Assembly (NCBI GenBank): GCA_945637645.1
Contig: CALZDK010000042.1
Location: forward strand, 1-12,054
DNA: 12,054 bases
DNA from: an uncultured Prevotella sp.
Lineage (GTDB): Bacteria > Bacteroidota > Bacteroidia > Bacteroidales > Bacteroidaceae
Direction: 5' to 3'
Shown: piece after piece, positions 1 to 7,145 of the stretch
Layout: each line of letters opens with the position of its first letter
How positions within the stretch are numbered: position 1 is the first letter of the stretch
Notes under the pieces: generated by a model
The model's input: the letters and a program-made list of their open reading frames with translations, nothing else
Databases searched by the model: none
Told to the model about the DNA's origin: nothing
Position numbers and translations under genes: made by a program

Positions 1-1604
1 CTGCCTACAACCACATCCGTATGGAGGGTACATACGCTCGTGTCGGCTACAACATCGATGTGTGCCGTGGTGACGAGGTTTGGAACTCCTCACAGGTATG
101 GTATCTGCCTTTCGATGACCTCAACGAGCCTATCACCGACGAAATCGGACAATGGTCGTGGCGCGACTGGTACTATACCATCAACGTTTGCAACTTTATT
201 ACTTCACGCTGTGGTGAGGATAACGATGCTTTGAGCACCAAGATGAAGCGCATCAAGGGTCAGGCACAGTTTATACGTGGCTTGGCTTACTATAACCTCG
301 TGAACTACTATCAGACTCCGATGCTTATTACAAGCTACGAGGACTATAGTTCACTCGACAAACTCTACGGAACCAATGCCACCTACGACGAAGTGCTCGA
401 CCAGATAGAAAAAGACTTCTCAGAGGCAATGACACTGCTGCCATCTCGCGACGAGGGCGGCGAATGGGCTAAGGGACGCGCAACCTGCGGTGCAGCTGCC
501 GGATATTACGCACGCACACTGATGCAGCGCCACAAGTTCAGCGAGGCTCTTACTGTGCTCAAGGCAATCATCAACAAGCAGTATGGTACATACAAGCTGA
601 TGGCAAACTACGGCGACAACTTCCGTGAGGGCGCTGCATACGAGAACAACGACGAGAGCCTTTTCGAGATTCAGTACCTCGACACAGGTTCACAGGGTGT
701 TGACGACGAGTGGACTCCGGTGAACACCTCACCTAACGCTACTCAGGGTCACGCCATTGAGTCGAACTTCTGTCCTGGCAACTATGGTGGTTGGGCTGAC
801 CTCTCAGCATCACCTTGGCTCTACAACCTGTTCAAGGCAGAGCGCACAAAGTCGGGTAAACTCGATCCACGTCTCTACTGGACCATCGGTACATACGAAG
901 CTGACTGGGAAGGTTTTGAGAACGGCAATGTGGCTTACACTCAGCCAATGTCTCCTGACGAGGAAGTGGTGACAAACAACATCAACGGTGGTCTTCCAAT
1001 AGCAAAGTGGACCAACTTACGTACAAACGTTGTTGACAAGGTGGTGACTGGTCTCCACTGCGGTATCAACCTCAGACTGATGCGTTACTCTGACGTGCTG
1101 CTTCGCGCTGCAGAGTGTGAGAACGAGGTAAGCGGTCCTACACAGCAGGCTATTGACTGGATCAATCAGGTGCGCACCCGTGCCGAGCTTCCAGAGCTGA
1201 AACTCTCCGACTTCAACTCTAAGGACAAGTTGTTTGAGCAGATTGCAAACGTTGAGCGTCCAAAGGAGTTCGGTTGTGAGTATGGCCGTGGCAACGACCT
1301 CCTCCGTTGGGGATTCTTCTATCAGGCAGACCGTTTGCAGCAGCTGAAGGAGCACGGAACATTCCGCAAGGCCCTCACTGGTATCAAGAATCCTGTAAGC
1401 TACTCTGAGACACTTACCGACCCAACAGTGAAGAGTTCTTACGACAGCTGGCTCCCAGGTCATGAGTTCCTGCCTATCTATCAGGGCACTCTCAACGACA
1501 ACCCCAACCTCAAGGGTAACTCAGCCAACGACGGCACAGACAACTCATCCGACTTCTTCTCAAGAGGCTGGACTGTTCACCCAGTGGTTGACCTGAGCAA
1601 ATAA
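1..1604 (+). CDS. SusD/RagB-family outer-membrane glycan-binding lipoprotein, 5' end missing
   Basis: The frame is open from the left edge of the window (Ala-Tyr-Asn-His-Ile-Arg precede the first in-frame ATG at 21), so this is the C-terminal ~533 residues of a longer gene and the ATG at 21 is internal. Family features are visible: an N-terminal helical half (FIRGLAYYNLVNYY, around 266-310), the LLRAAECENEV helix (around 1097-1125), NQVRTRAELP (around 1165-1195), the ERPKEFG..GRGNDLLRWG segment typical of SusD C-termini (around 1255-1312), and LPIYQ..NDNPNLKGN near the end (around 1470-1520). In the family this lipoprotein caps a SusC TonB-dependent transporter and captures glycan at the cell surface. 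The SusC gene should lie immediately upstream, outside the window. The next gene starts 34 nt downstream, so they are probably co-transcribed. Substrate is inferred only from the GH43 neighbour. Confidence 0.95.
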   Translation, partial: AYNHIRMEGTYARVGYNIDVCRGDEVWNSSQVWYLPFDDLNEPITDEIGQWSWRDWYYTINVCNFITSRCGEDNDALSTKMKRIKGQAQFIRGLAYYNLVNYYQTPMLITSYEDYSSLDKLYGTNATYDEVLDQIEKDFSEAMTLLPSRDEGGEWAKGRATCGAAAGYYARTLMQRHKFSEALTVLKAIINKQYGTYKLMANYGDNFREGAAYENNDESLFEIQYLDTGSQGVDDEWTPVNTSPNATQGHAIESNFCPGNYGGWADLSASPWLYNLFKAERTKSGKLDPRLYWTIGTYEADWEGFENGNVAYTQPMSPDEEVVTNNINGGLPIAKWTNLRTNVVDKVVTGLHCGINLRLMRYSDVLLRAAECENEVSGPTQQAIDWINQVRTRAELPELKLSDFNSKDKLFEQIANVERPKEFGCEYGRGNDLLRWGFFYQADRLQQLKEHGTFRKALTGIKNPVSYSETLTDPTVKSSYDSWLPGHEFLPIYQGTLNDNPNLKGNSANDGTDNSSDFFSRGWTVHPVVDLSK

Positions 1605-1638
1605 CATGTCAAATTGTTAACATAAAAAACAAGCAATT

Positions 1639-3414
1639 ATGAAATATCTAAATAAAATATCATCTGTGATGTGCTCGGCAGCCCTTGGCTTGCTCGTGCT
1701 CACGGGATGTGAGGGCGGCGACCTCTATGGTGTTACCTCGCCCGACTGGATTTCAGAAAAGATAGACTCCATAGAGAATGCCAAGAACCAGAATCAGCAA
1801 GAGGAAGTGCTCGAAGGCATGGAGGAAGATGTTTATACCGTCGGTGCCACCGACTTCAGCACTGGCTGGTGGGCAGCGTTCTCAAAATACTATGTAATTC
1901 CTGACGGAAAGAAGTTCCACCTCCAGTTCAATCTGAACATAAACCCAGAAGCGAAGAACACATACAAGAACTTCGCAATGATTTTGTCTAACGACTTTGA
2001 CCGTGGCGCAGCAGACTACAAAGAATATGGTGCTATCCGCTACGACAATCAGCCAAGCGGAAACTCCGAGTGGGGTGACTATATCGACCGCAGTTGCGTG
2101 GAAAGTACTCTCACTTTCGCCACCGATACCGATGCTGGCGTTGACAAGCTCGGCGGCAAGGTGACAATCACTATCGACCGTACTGACCCAGCCACCTTCT
2201 CGGTGACAATGTCAAACGGAACGGTTGTAAAGACGTACAAGCAGAAGACCCCGCTCGCAAACCTCAATCCTGACGAGTCGAACACCAACATGCGTATATT
2301 CCTCGTTCCAGAAGGCTCATATTTGAACTTCCTGGCTGCCAACATCGAGCCTATCGGTGGATTTACATCTGCTCTCGACAAGAACCCGATATCGATGACA
2401 TTGGAGAATGTGCCTGACGAAGTGGTTAAGGGTACAAGTCTTGAGGACGCAATGGCAAACGTTTCAGCAACAGTACAGTTTGAGGAAGGCGTTTCAAAGG
2501 TTGTTCCAGCTGCAGAGCTTCTCTTCTCCGCCATCCCTGACATGGACAAGGTGGGTGAGAAAAACCTCATAGTTATCTACAACAAGACCTTCAAGGGCGA
2601 GAACGCCGCTACTCCTATTGTGGCTTACGGCACGTTCAGGGTGGTTAACGAGATAGCTTCTATCGAGATTAAGGAGTTGCCAATCCGCGACTACTACACA
2701 TTCTATGAGTCAGAGGCTACCAAGGGAATGGATAACCGTATTCTTGCATTCGACCCGACAGGTATGGTGGTTGAAGCAACATACAGCGACGGAACGAAAG
2801 AGGTGATAAACAACTCCAAGTTGGCCTTCTCGCCTATTCCTGCACGCGTTGGCGACCACAAGGTTACAATATCTACGGCAAACGGCAAGAGTGCTGAAGT
2901 GGATGTCACCGTGGGCAAGTCGAAGGCTACCCAGGTAAGCATCACTCCTTCTGTTCTCGGTGCTGAGGACAACACCTCTGGCTGGTGGTCGATGCACACC
3001 GACGACGTGAAGGTGCCTGCAGGCGAGACATACATTGCCAAGTTCACTAACTACAGCAGCCTTGGTGCAAACTGGAACAACTTCGTGGTTGTGCTTCGCA
3101 AGGCTGACTTGGTGACTGAGTACGCAGTGGTACGTGCCGACAACTACGGCTGGGGAGCTGGCTATGAAGGCAACGCCAACCTGGCGACCTCTGGTGGACA
3201 GGCTGACTGGGGCACATGGCTCGCCGCAATGAATGGCGCAAAGGTTGAGGTTTATGTTACCAACTGTAACAACGGTACTGCCGACATTCAGGCTATTATG
3301 CACGGTACCGATGGCGTTGACTACATCCAGTACTATCTCGGTATCTCTACCGTAGATCCTGACGACCTCGGCTTCGCATTCACCGTTGACGGTTGCCACA
3401 TGGTATTTGAATAG
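1639..3414 (+). CDS. Surface glycan-binding-type lipoprotein with two copies of a Trp-rich module flanking two Ig-like domains
   Basis: This 591-aa lipoprotein sits in the SusE/SGBP position after SusD. The signal peptide ends in a lipobox (LTGC, Cys24) followed by acidic residues E25 and D28, which loosely fits a surface-export signal. Domains in order: a short linker (25-65); module A (about 66-238) with TGWWAAFSKYY and RGAADYKEYGAIRYDN; two Ig-like beta domains of bacterial surface type (about 248-336 and 338-425; the second has the pattern VEATYSDGTKEVI); and module B (about 431-591) with SGWWS, NFVVVLRKAD and YAVVRADNYGWG. Modules A and B resemble each other and the C-terminal module of the GH43 enzyme downstream. 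I infer a multi-site glycan-binding protein on the cell surface that feeds the SusC/D pair. Binding has not been shown and I do not recognise a named family for the repeated module. A strong hairpin follows the stop codon. Confidence 0.85.
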   Translation: MKYLNKISSVMCSAALGLLVLTGCEGGDLYGVTSPDWISEKIDSIENAKNQNQQEEVLEGMEEDVYTVGATDFSTGWWAAFSKYYVIPDGKKFHLQFNLNINPEAKNTYKNFAMILSNDFDRGAADYKEYGAIRYDNQPSGNSEWGDYIDRSCVESTLTFATDTDAGVDKLGGKVTITIDRTDPATFSVTMSNGTVVKTYKQKTPLANLNPDESNTNMRIFLVPEGSYLNFLAANIEPIGGFTSALDKNPISMTLENVPDEVVKGTSLEDAMANVSATVQFEEGVSKVVPAAELLFSAIPDMDKVGEKNLIVIYNKTFKGENAATPIVAYGTFRVVNEIASIEIKELPIRDYYTFYESEATKGMDNRILAFDPTGMVVEATYSDGTKEVINNSKLAFSPIPARVGDHKVTISTANGKSAEVDVTVGKSKATQVSITPSVLGAEDNTSGWWSMHTDDVKVPAGETYIAKFTNYSSLGANWNNFVVVLRKADLVTEYAVVRADNYGWGAGYEGNANLATSGGQADWGTWLAAMNGAKVEVYVTNCNNGTADIQAIMHGTDGVDYIQYYLGISTVDPDDLGFAFTVDGCHMVFE

Positions 3415-3430
3415 TAACAACACTCTAATA

Positions 3431-3469
3431 AGGCATTGCCTATGGGACTTGGCTCCCATAGGCATGCCT
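3431..3469 (+). terminator. Strong intra-operon hairpin after the lipoprotein gene
   Basis: Arms 3437-3447 and 3454-3464 are an 11-bp perfect inverted repeat around a 6-nt loop (3448-3453). Outside a 1-nt bulge (T3436), 3431-3435 pairs with 3465-3469, giving 16 bp in all. Only a short T run (3469-3471) follows, so it may be a partial terminator or an mRNA-stabilising or processing element that lets SusD and the lipoprotein be expressed above the downstream genes. No promoter-like TAnnTTTG box is visible between the hairpin and the next start at 3511. Confidence 0.6.
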
Positions 3470-3510
3470 TTACCAAAACTCTATAGTTAAGCATCTTAAT
3501 TCATACATTT

Positions 3511-3972
3511 ATGAGAAAGTACTTTTTAGCCATCACTCTGCTTTGTTCGACATTTGTTGCCGCCGCAGACAATAAATGGGCAATGGTGACCCAAAGGGGA
3601 GAAACCATACTTATGAGCAATGTCGGCTATATCCTCAACAGTGACGGAAGTCAGACGTTCACCATAGTGCTGAACGACAATAGCACTGTTGATGATGTAA
3701 CCAAGGTTTCGTTCGCAAAAGTCAGTGCCACAGGCATTGGAGCTGCGCCAACGGCAACAGAAAGCGGTGTGTATGCCAAGGTGGTTGACGGCTCTATCTC
3801 GGTCAGTGGCTGCAACATAGGAGACAAGGCTCTCATCTTTGCTTCTGACGGGCGACTGATGAAGCAGTCTATGCTTGACGACGGAAACACCGTTATCGAC
3901 GTAAGTTCTTTCGCTCCAGGTGGTTATCTGTTGCGTATTGGAAAGACAACAGTCAAATTCCAGAAGAAATAG
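3511..3972 (+). CDS. Small secreted protein ending in a type IX secretion sorting-domain-like region
   Basis: This is a 153-aa protein with a signal peptide (about 1-19, cleavage near VAAA/DNK). Residues 20-72 form a short beta-rich segment (DNKWAMVTQRGE, then DDVTKVSFAK) of a kind that in Bacteroidales proteins often precedes a C-terminal sorting domain. Residues 74-153 match the general shape of T9SS type A C-terminal domains: ISVSG..IGDKALIFASDGRL, then VIDVSSFAPGGYLLRIG, and a basic end (FQKK). Apart from the short N-terminal part there is no passenger domain, which is odd for a T9SS cargo. It lies 97 nt after the lipoprotein gene and 27 nt before the GH43 gene, inside the polysaccharide operon. 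Its role is unknown. It could be a surface-attached accessory factor or a degenerate remnant of a larger secreted protein. The T9SS assignment is from pattern recognition only. Confidence 0.75.
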   Translation: MRKYFLAITLLCSTFVAAADNKWAMVTQRGETILMSNVGYILNSDGSQTFTIVLNDNSTVDDVTKVSFAKVSATGIGAAPTATESGVYAKVVDGSISVSGCNIGDKALIFASDGRLMKQSMLDDGNTVIDVSSFAPGGYLLRIGKTTVKFQKK

Positions 3973-3999
3973 TCCATACTAACTTAATACATAAAAATC

Positions 4000-6345
4000 A
4001 TGACTAAACGTATATTCTCAATATGCGCCTCCGTTGTCGTTGCCTTTGCTTCGGCTAACGCACAGGTGGCGGTGAAGAATAAGGACGCCTCGGCGACCAT
4101 TATGACGGGCAATGTCTATTTCAAGCAGAATGGTCAGGAAGACAGCTGGTCGTTGTCGTCGGACAAGGATGGCACTTACAAAGATGCACTCAACATCAGC
4201 AACTATCAAGGACTGGTGCCGGCGCCTGAAGGTTCAGTAAACTATAATTGGGCGACTTTCGTCTCGCCTTCCTATCCCGACAACTACACATCCATCGCCG
4301 GTTGGGACAAACGCTCGCAGTGGAACCTTGCCAACATTCACGACCCGTCTGTGATGCTTGCTGAAGACGGGTACTACTATATGTATTGTACCGACGCTGG
4401 CTATGGCAATCCTCATGAGCAAGACGTGAAAGGCAACAAGCACGGACACTTCCAGTGCCGACGATCGAAGGACCTCGTCAACTGGGAGTACATGGGAGGA
4501 ACAATGTATGGTCTTCCTTCATGGGTGCAGCCAAAACTCAACGAGATTCGCAAGGCTATGGGACTTGCCAACTCCACTGCCAACTTCAGCGACGACCTGA
4601 AGTTTGGCTATTGGGCACCATGTGCCAGAAAAGTGCGCAATGGTCTCTATCGTATGTATTACTGCATTGTCTGCCCAGGATATCTTGATCCCACAAAAAC
4701 GTCATGGGGCGAGCGAGCTTTCATCGGACTGATGGAAACCTCTGACCCTTCAGACCTCTCGAAATGGGAGGATAAGGGATATGTTGTCACCAACTACTCG
4801 GACCGTGACCTTTCGAAGATATATGTCGCACCCGACGATTGGCAAAACTGCTATTACAAATATAATGCCATCGACCCCTCGTACATAATAACTCCCGAGG
4901 GTGAGCATTGGCTCATCTATGGCTCATGGCACAGCGGTTTCGCAGCTGTGGAACTTGACCCGGCAACAGGTAAGACAAAGGCAGAACAGGGTAACCCGTG
5001 GGGAGCCCAGAACGAGGCAGCATACGGCAAGCGCGTCTTTACGAGAAAAATGGGTGACCGCTGGCAAGGTGCAGAGGCTCCAGAGGTAATATATCGCGAT
5101 GGCTACTACTATCTCTTCCTCGCCTACGATGGCCTTGACGTGCCTTACAACACACGTGTAGTGCGATCGAAGAACATCGATGGTCCTTATTACAGCATAA
5201 ACGGCGTTAACGTGAGTGATAATGGTGGCGAGGCTTACCCGATAATGACTCATCCATACAAGTTTAACAACGACCATGGTTGGGTGGGAATAAGCCACTG
5301 CGCCGTGTTCGAGGATGGTGAGGGTAATTGGTACTACTGCTCGCAGCAGCGTTATCCAAAGGACTATCCCGGCATTGGGGCAAGTAATGCAGTAATGCTT
5401 GGAGGGGTACGCTCCATCCGTTGGACAGAGGATGGTTGGCCGGTGGTGATGCCCGAACGCTATGCTGCTGTGCCGCAGGCTGATATAGAAGAGGAAGACC
5501 TCTACGGCAAGTGGGAGCATATCGACCTCGGCTATCAGTATGGAGTTATGCGGACAGCGCAATCAATGACCCTCGGCAGCGACCACAAAGTGACTGAAGG
5601 CTGGAACGCGGGATCCGAATGGACCTTCGACCCGACTAACAACGTGCTCGAAGTGGGAGGAATAAAACTCTACCTGCAGCGTGAGGTAAACTGGGAGGTG
5701 TCGCCACGAAAGACAACAATAGTATATGCTGGCATGAATACCTATAGGACCGGAGCTACGTGCAAGACCTATAGGGGAAAGAAAGAGGCAGGACTGGACA
5801 CTGGAGAGTCGGGAGGAACAGAAGATGAGAACGTGAGCGTGGTAGGTTCTACCGACTGCTCTTCCAATTTCTGGACTGATTTCTCCGACTACTATAAGCT
5901 GACATCAGGAAAGACACTGCACATAAAGTTTAAGAACCACTCGTCGAAACAGGAGAAGTGGTACAACTGGGTGCTTGCAGTTACAAACAACGCCAACCGT
6001 GGCGCATCGGCTTACAAGGAGTATTTCGTGCTCCGTGCCGATAACTATGCATGGTGGCCTGACGGCAACACCATTGCCAACCCATCGGCAGGATTCACGC
6101 TGACAAGCGACTACAACTGGGAAACGTTCCGTGAGGACATGGATGGAGCAACAGTGGAAATGACGGTGAAACGCGATGGGGCAACAGTAATAGTCACTGC
6201 AGTTACGACAACAGCTGCAGGTGCAAAATACACCGAGACATTCTCGATGCCTGACTGTGGTTCGGCAACTCAGACCCTTCGTGCCTTCCTCACTTGCGAG
6301 AAGTCGTGGATGGAAATTTACACTTCAGATACATACATTGAATAA
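4000..6345 (+). CDS. GH43 endo-alpha-1,5-L-arabinanase-type glycoside hydrolase with C-terminal accessory module
   Basis: This is a 781-aa secreted enzyme. The signal peptide is about 1-21 (SANA/QVAV) without a lipobox Cys, so it is not lipid-anchored. The five-bladed GH43 domain (about 105-490) carries the family's three catalytic acids in recognisable contexts: D115 (NIHDPS, base), D292 (NAIDPS, pKa modulator) and E359 (GAEAPE, acid). H433 in GISHCAVF matches the conserved metal-site His of arabinanases. The blade ending RSIRWTEDGWPVVMPERYA is typical of arabinan endo-hydrolases. Residues about 500-592 resemble the beta-barrel GH43_C domain that follows arabinanase cores. Residues about 612-781 are a third copy of the Trp-rich module of the lipoprotein upstream. 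The inferred reaction is cleavage of the alpha-1,5-linked arabinan backbone. GH43 also includes arabinofuranosidases and xylosidases, so the exact specificity is not proven. The segment about 135-200 (PSWVQPKLNEIRKAMGL) is an insertion relative to minimal arabinanases. Confidence 0.9.
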   Translation: MTKRIFSICASVVVAFASANAQVAVKNKDASATIMTGNVYFKQNGQEDSWSLSSDKDGTYKDALNISNYQGLVPAPEGSVNYNWATFVSPSYPDNYTSIAGWDKRSQWNLANIHDPSVMLAEDGYYYMYCTDAGYGNPHEQDVKGNKHGHFQCRRSKDLVNWEYMGGTMYGLPSWVQPKLNEIRKAMGLANSTANFSDDLKFGYWAPCARKVRNGLYRMYYCIVCPGYLDPTKTSWGERAFIGLMETSDPSDLSKWEDKGYVVTNYSDRDLSKIYVAPDDWQNCYYKYNAIDPSYIITPEGEHWLIYGSWHSGFAAVELDPATGKTKAEQGNPWGAQNEAAYGKRVFTRKMGDRWQGAEAPEVIYRDGYYYLFLAYDGLDVPYNTRVVRSKNIDGPYYSINGVNVSDNGGEAYPIMTHPYKFNNDHGWVGISHCAVFEDGEGNWYYCSQQRYPKDYPGIGASNAVMLGGVRSIRWTEDGWPVVMPERYAAVPQADIEEEDLYGKWEHIDLGYQYGVMRTAQSMTLGSDHKVTEGWNAGSEWTFDPTNNVLEVGGIKLYLQREVNWEVSPRKTTIVYAGMNTYRTGATCKTYRGKKEAGLDTGESGGTEDENVSVVGSTDCSSNFWTDFSDYYKLTSGKTLHIKFKNHSSKQEKWYNWVLAVTNNANRGASAYKEYFVLRADNYAWWPDGNTIANPSAGFTLTSDYNWETFREDMDGATVEMTVKRDGATVIVTAVTTTAAGAKYTETFSMPDCGSATQTLRAFLTCEKSWMEIYTSDTYIE

Positions 6346-6386
6346 ACGTTCCCTTCGGGGCTGCTAACTAATGACCTAACTTAAGT

Positions 6387-6427
6387 GATGGGAGCAGGAC
6401 GTGAGTCCAGCTCCCGTCTTAGCTTTT
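6387..6427 (+). terminator. Probable terminator of the polysaccharide-utilization operon
   Basis: The hairpin core spans 6390-6415: six bp (GGGAGC/GCTCCC), an A-A mismatch, then four bp (GGAC/GTCC) closed by a GTGA loop, a GNRA-type tetraloop. Three outer pairs (6387-6389 with 6416-6418) extend it. The T tract after it is short and interrupted (CTTAGCTTTT), so efficiency is uncertain. It lies 41 nt after the GH43 stop codon. Confidence 0.6.
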
Positions 6428-6491
6428 GCTATTCATTATCAGCCAATTGTCATCAAAGATGTTAAATTTATGTATTTTTTTTCGGAAATAC

Positions 6492-6523
6492 TTGGTGGTA
6501 AGGAATAAAAGCAGTAATTTTGC
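6492..6523 (+). promoter_or_regulatory. Bacteroidota-type promoter for the candidate small RNA
   Basis: A -33 element TTGG (6492-6495) and a -7 element TAATTTTGC (6515-6523) are separated by 19 nt, matching the Bacteroidota consensus. The predicted start of transcription is near 6530. A 6-bp inverted repeat (GTATTT 6472-6477, AAATAC 6486-6491) abuts the -33 element and could be an operator, though that is speculative. Confidence 0.6.
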
Positions 6524-6529
6524 AGTATA

Positions 6530-6746
6530 ATTATGCAATACAATAGAAGTAACATATAATGTTTTTTGGTAATTTACATTTTTAAGCATCATTTTTTATA
6601 ATAATTTGGTTCAAATCATTGGATGAAGAGACTGTGAAGCCTTTGAGCATCCATTGTTTCGGAGGCCAAAGTGATTTGGGAAGCCGGAGCAAACTAACAT
6701 TAGCGCCTGTAGCATCAAAGATATTTGATGTTGGCAGGCGTTTTTT
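6530..6746 (+). ncRNA. Candidate small RNA of about 215 nt, family not recognised
   Basis: The 474-base gap between the GH43 gene and the gene at 6820 has no convincing protein gene, but it contains a complete transcription unit: a promoter at 6492-6523 and a strong intrinsic terminator at 6704-6746. In between, only very short ATG frames occur (8 aa at 6533, 8 aa near 6558, 4 aa near 6623). A longer TTG-initiated frame runs through the terminator and the next promoter, so it is unlikely to be real. The first ~80 nt are AT-rich, and the part from about 6619 is balanced and structured: TGGATG (6619-6624) can pair with CATCCA (about 6648-6653), and CTTTG (about 6641-6645) with CAAAG (about 6667-6671). 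I cannot match it to 6S, SRP, tmRNA or a known riboswitch. It could instead be a terminated leader of the gene at 6820, although that gene has its own promoter. 5' end is predicted, not observed. Confidence 0.5.
6704..6746 (+). terminator. Strong intrinsic terminator ending the candidate small RNA
   Basis: The outer stem CGCCTG (6704-6709) pairs with CAGGCG (6735-6740). The inner stem CATCAAA (6713-6719) pairs with TTTGATG (6724-6730) around a GATA loop. The stems are joined by two G-U pairs, one A-T pair and a 1-nt bulge (G6734). Six T residues (6741-6746) follow directly. This is a textbook Rho-independent terminator with no gene stop codon just upstream. Confidence 0.85.
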
Positions 6747-6757
6747 ATGCCATAAAG

Positions 6758-6790
6758 TTTGGCGGTTTCGGAATAATGTACTACTTTTGC
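6758..6790 (+). promoter_or_regulatory. Promoter of the small basic protein gene
   Basis: TTTGG (6758-6762) and TACTTTTGC (6782-6790) are separated by 19 nt, a very good match to the Bacteroidota -33/-7 consensus. Transcription would begin near 6797, leaving a leader of roughly 23 nt before the ATG at 6820. Confidence 0.7.
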
Positions 6791-6819
6791 AGCGAGAAAC
6801 GATAAGTGGATAGTATGTT

Positions 6820-7056
6820 ATGGAAAAGAAACTTTTTGAGCTTAGAAAACTGAAGAATGCCATCGAGAAGGAGAGAAGAAAGAAACTCCTGAAACCAATA
6901 GCACTGAAAAAGGTGCTGGCATACATTCAGGGAAAGGAGAAACCCAAGCAGAAGACCCTCGACCGCATCTCGCTCTTTGTGGGATTCCAAAACTGGGAAT
7001 CGTTCAAGGAGGCTGTGCATGGAGAGGACGATGGAAAGATTGTCGGGAGCGTGTAG
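6820..7056 (+). CDS. Small basic helical protein, possible HTH-type DNA-binding protein
   Basis: This 78-aa protein has no signal peptide or membrane segment. Residues 1-48 are very rich in Lys and Arg and predicted helical (EKKLFELRKLKNAIEKERRK). Residues about 29-64 contain LKKVLAYIQGK and KTLDRISLFVGFQNWESFK. This arrangement resembles a helix-turn-helix-like unit seen, from memory, at the end of several Bacteroidota proteins (pattern TLDxLAxFLGFxxWExF), so a nucleic-acid-binding role is possible but unproven. The start is supported by a consensus promoter 30 nt upstream and by the ATG in GTTATGG. It stands alone between the candidate small RNA and the rplS terminator. A real gene is likely. 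The function is open. Confidence 0.65.
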   Translation: MEKKLFELRKLKNAIEKERRKKLLKPIALKKVLAYIQGKEKPKQKTLDRISLFVGFQNWESFKEAVHGEDDGKIVGSV

Positions 7057-7084
7057 TGGATAGTGAAACGCTCCAAGGAGACAA

Positions 7085-7121
7085 AAAAAGAGGCAACGCT
7101 GATGTGGTGTTGCCTCTTTTT
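7085..7121. terminator. Bidirectional intrinsic terminator between the 78-aa gene and rplS
   Basis: AGAGGCAAC (7089-7097) pairs with GTTGCCTCT (7109-7117), flanked by an A run (7083-7089) on one side and a T run (7117-7121) on the other. Both strands therefore read as stem plus U tract. It serves the convergent genes ending at 7056 (+) and 7146 (-). Confidence 0.85.
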
Positions 7122-7145
7122 ATAACTTTCAAATAAAAAAACTGA

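Noticed and set aside
2710..3465. A 251-aa - strand frame opposite the lipoprotein gene
   Set aside because: It overlaps a well supported gene with lipobox and domains, begins within the hairpin region, and its sequence is not protein-family-like.
4924..5562. A 212-aa - strand frame opposite the GH43 catalytic domain
   Set aside because: It is antisense to a region with conserved catalytic motifs and has no start signals.
6351..6360. A CCC-TTCG-GGG mini-hairpin right after the GH43 stop codon
   Set aside because: Although it has a UUCG-type loop, the stem is only 3 bp and it has no T tract, so I did not list it separately from the larger hairpin downstream.
6619..6813. A 64-aa TTG-initiated + strand frame in the gap after the GH43 gene
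   Set aside because: It reads straight through the strong terminator at 6704-6746 and into the next promoter, and its product has no recognisable features.
6582..6926. A 114-aa - strand frame rich in Phe and Ser over the small basic protein gene
   Set aside because: It is the antisense image of the Lys-rich + strand gene (AAG/AAA give CTT/TTT) and has no promoter or family match.
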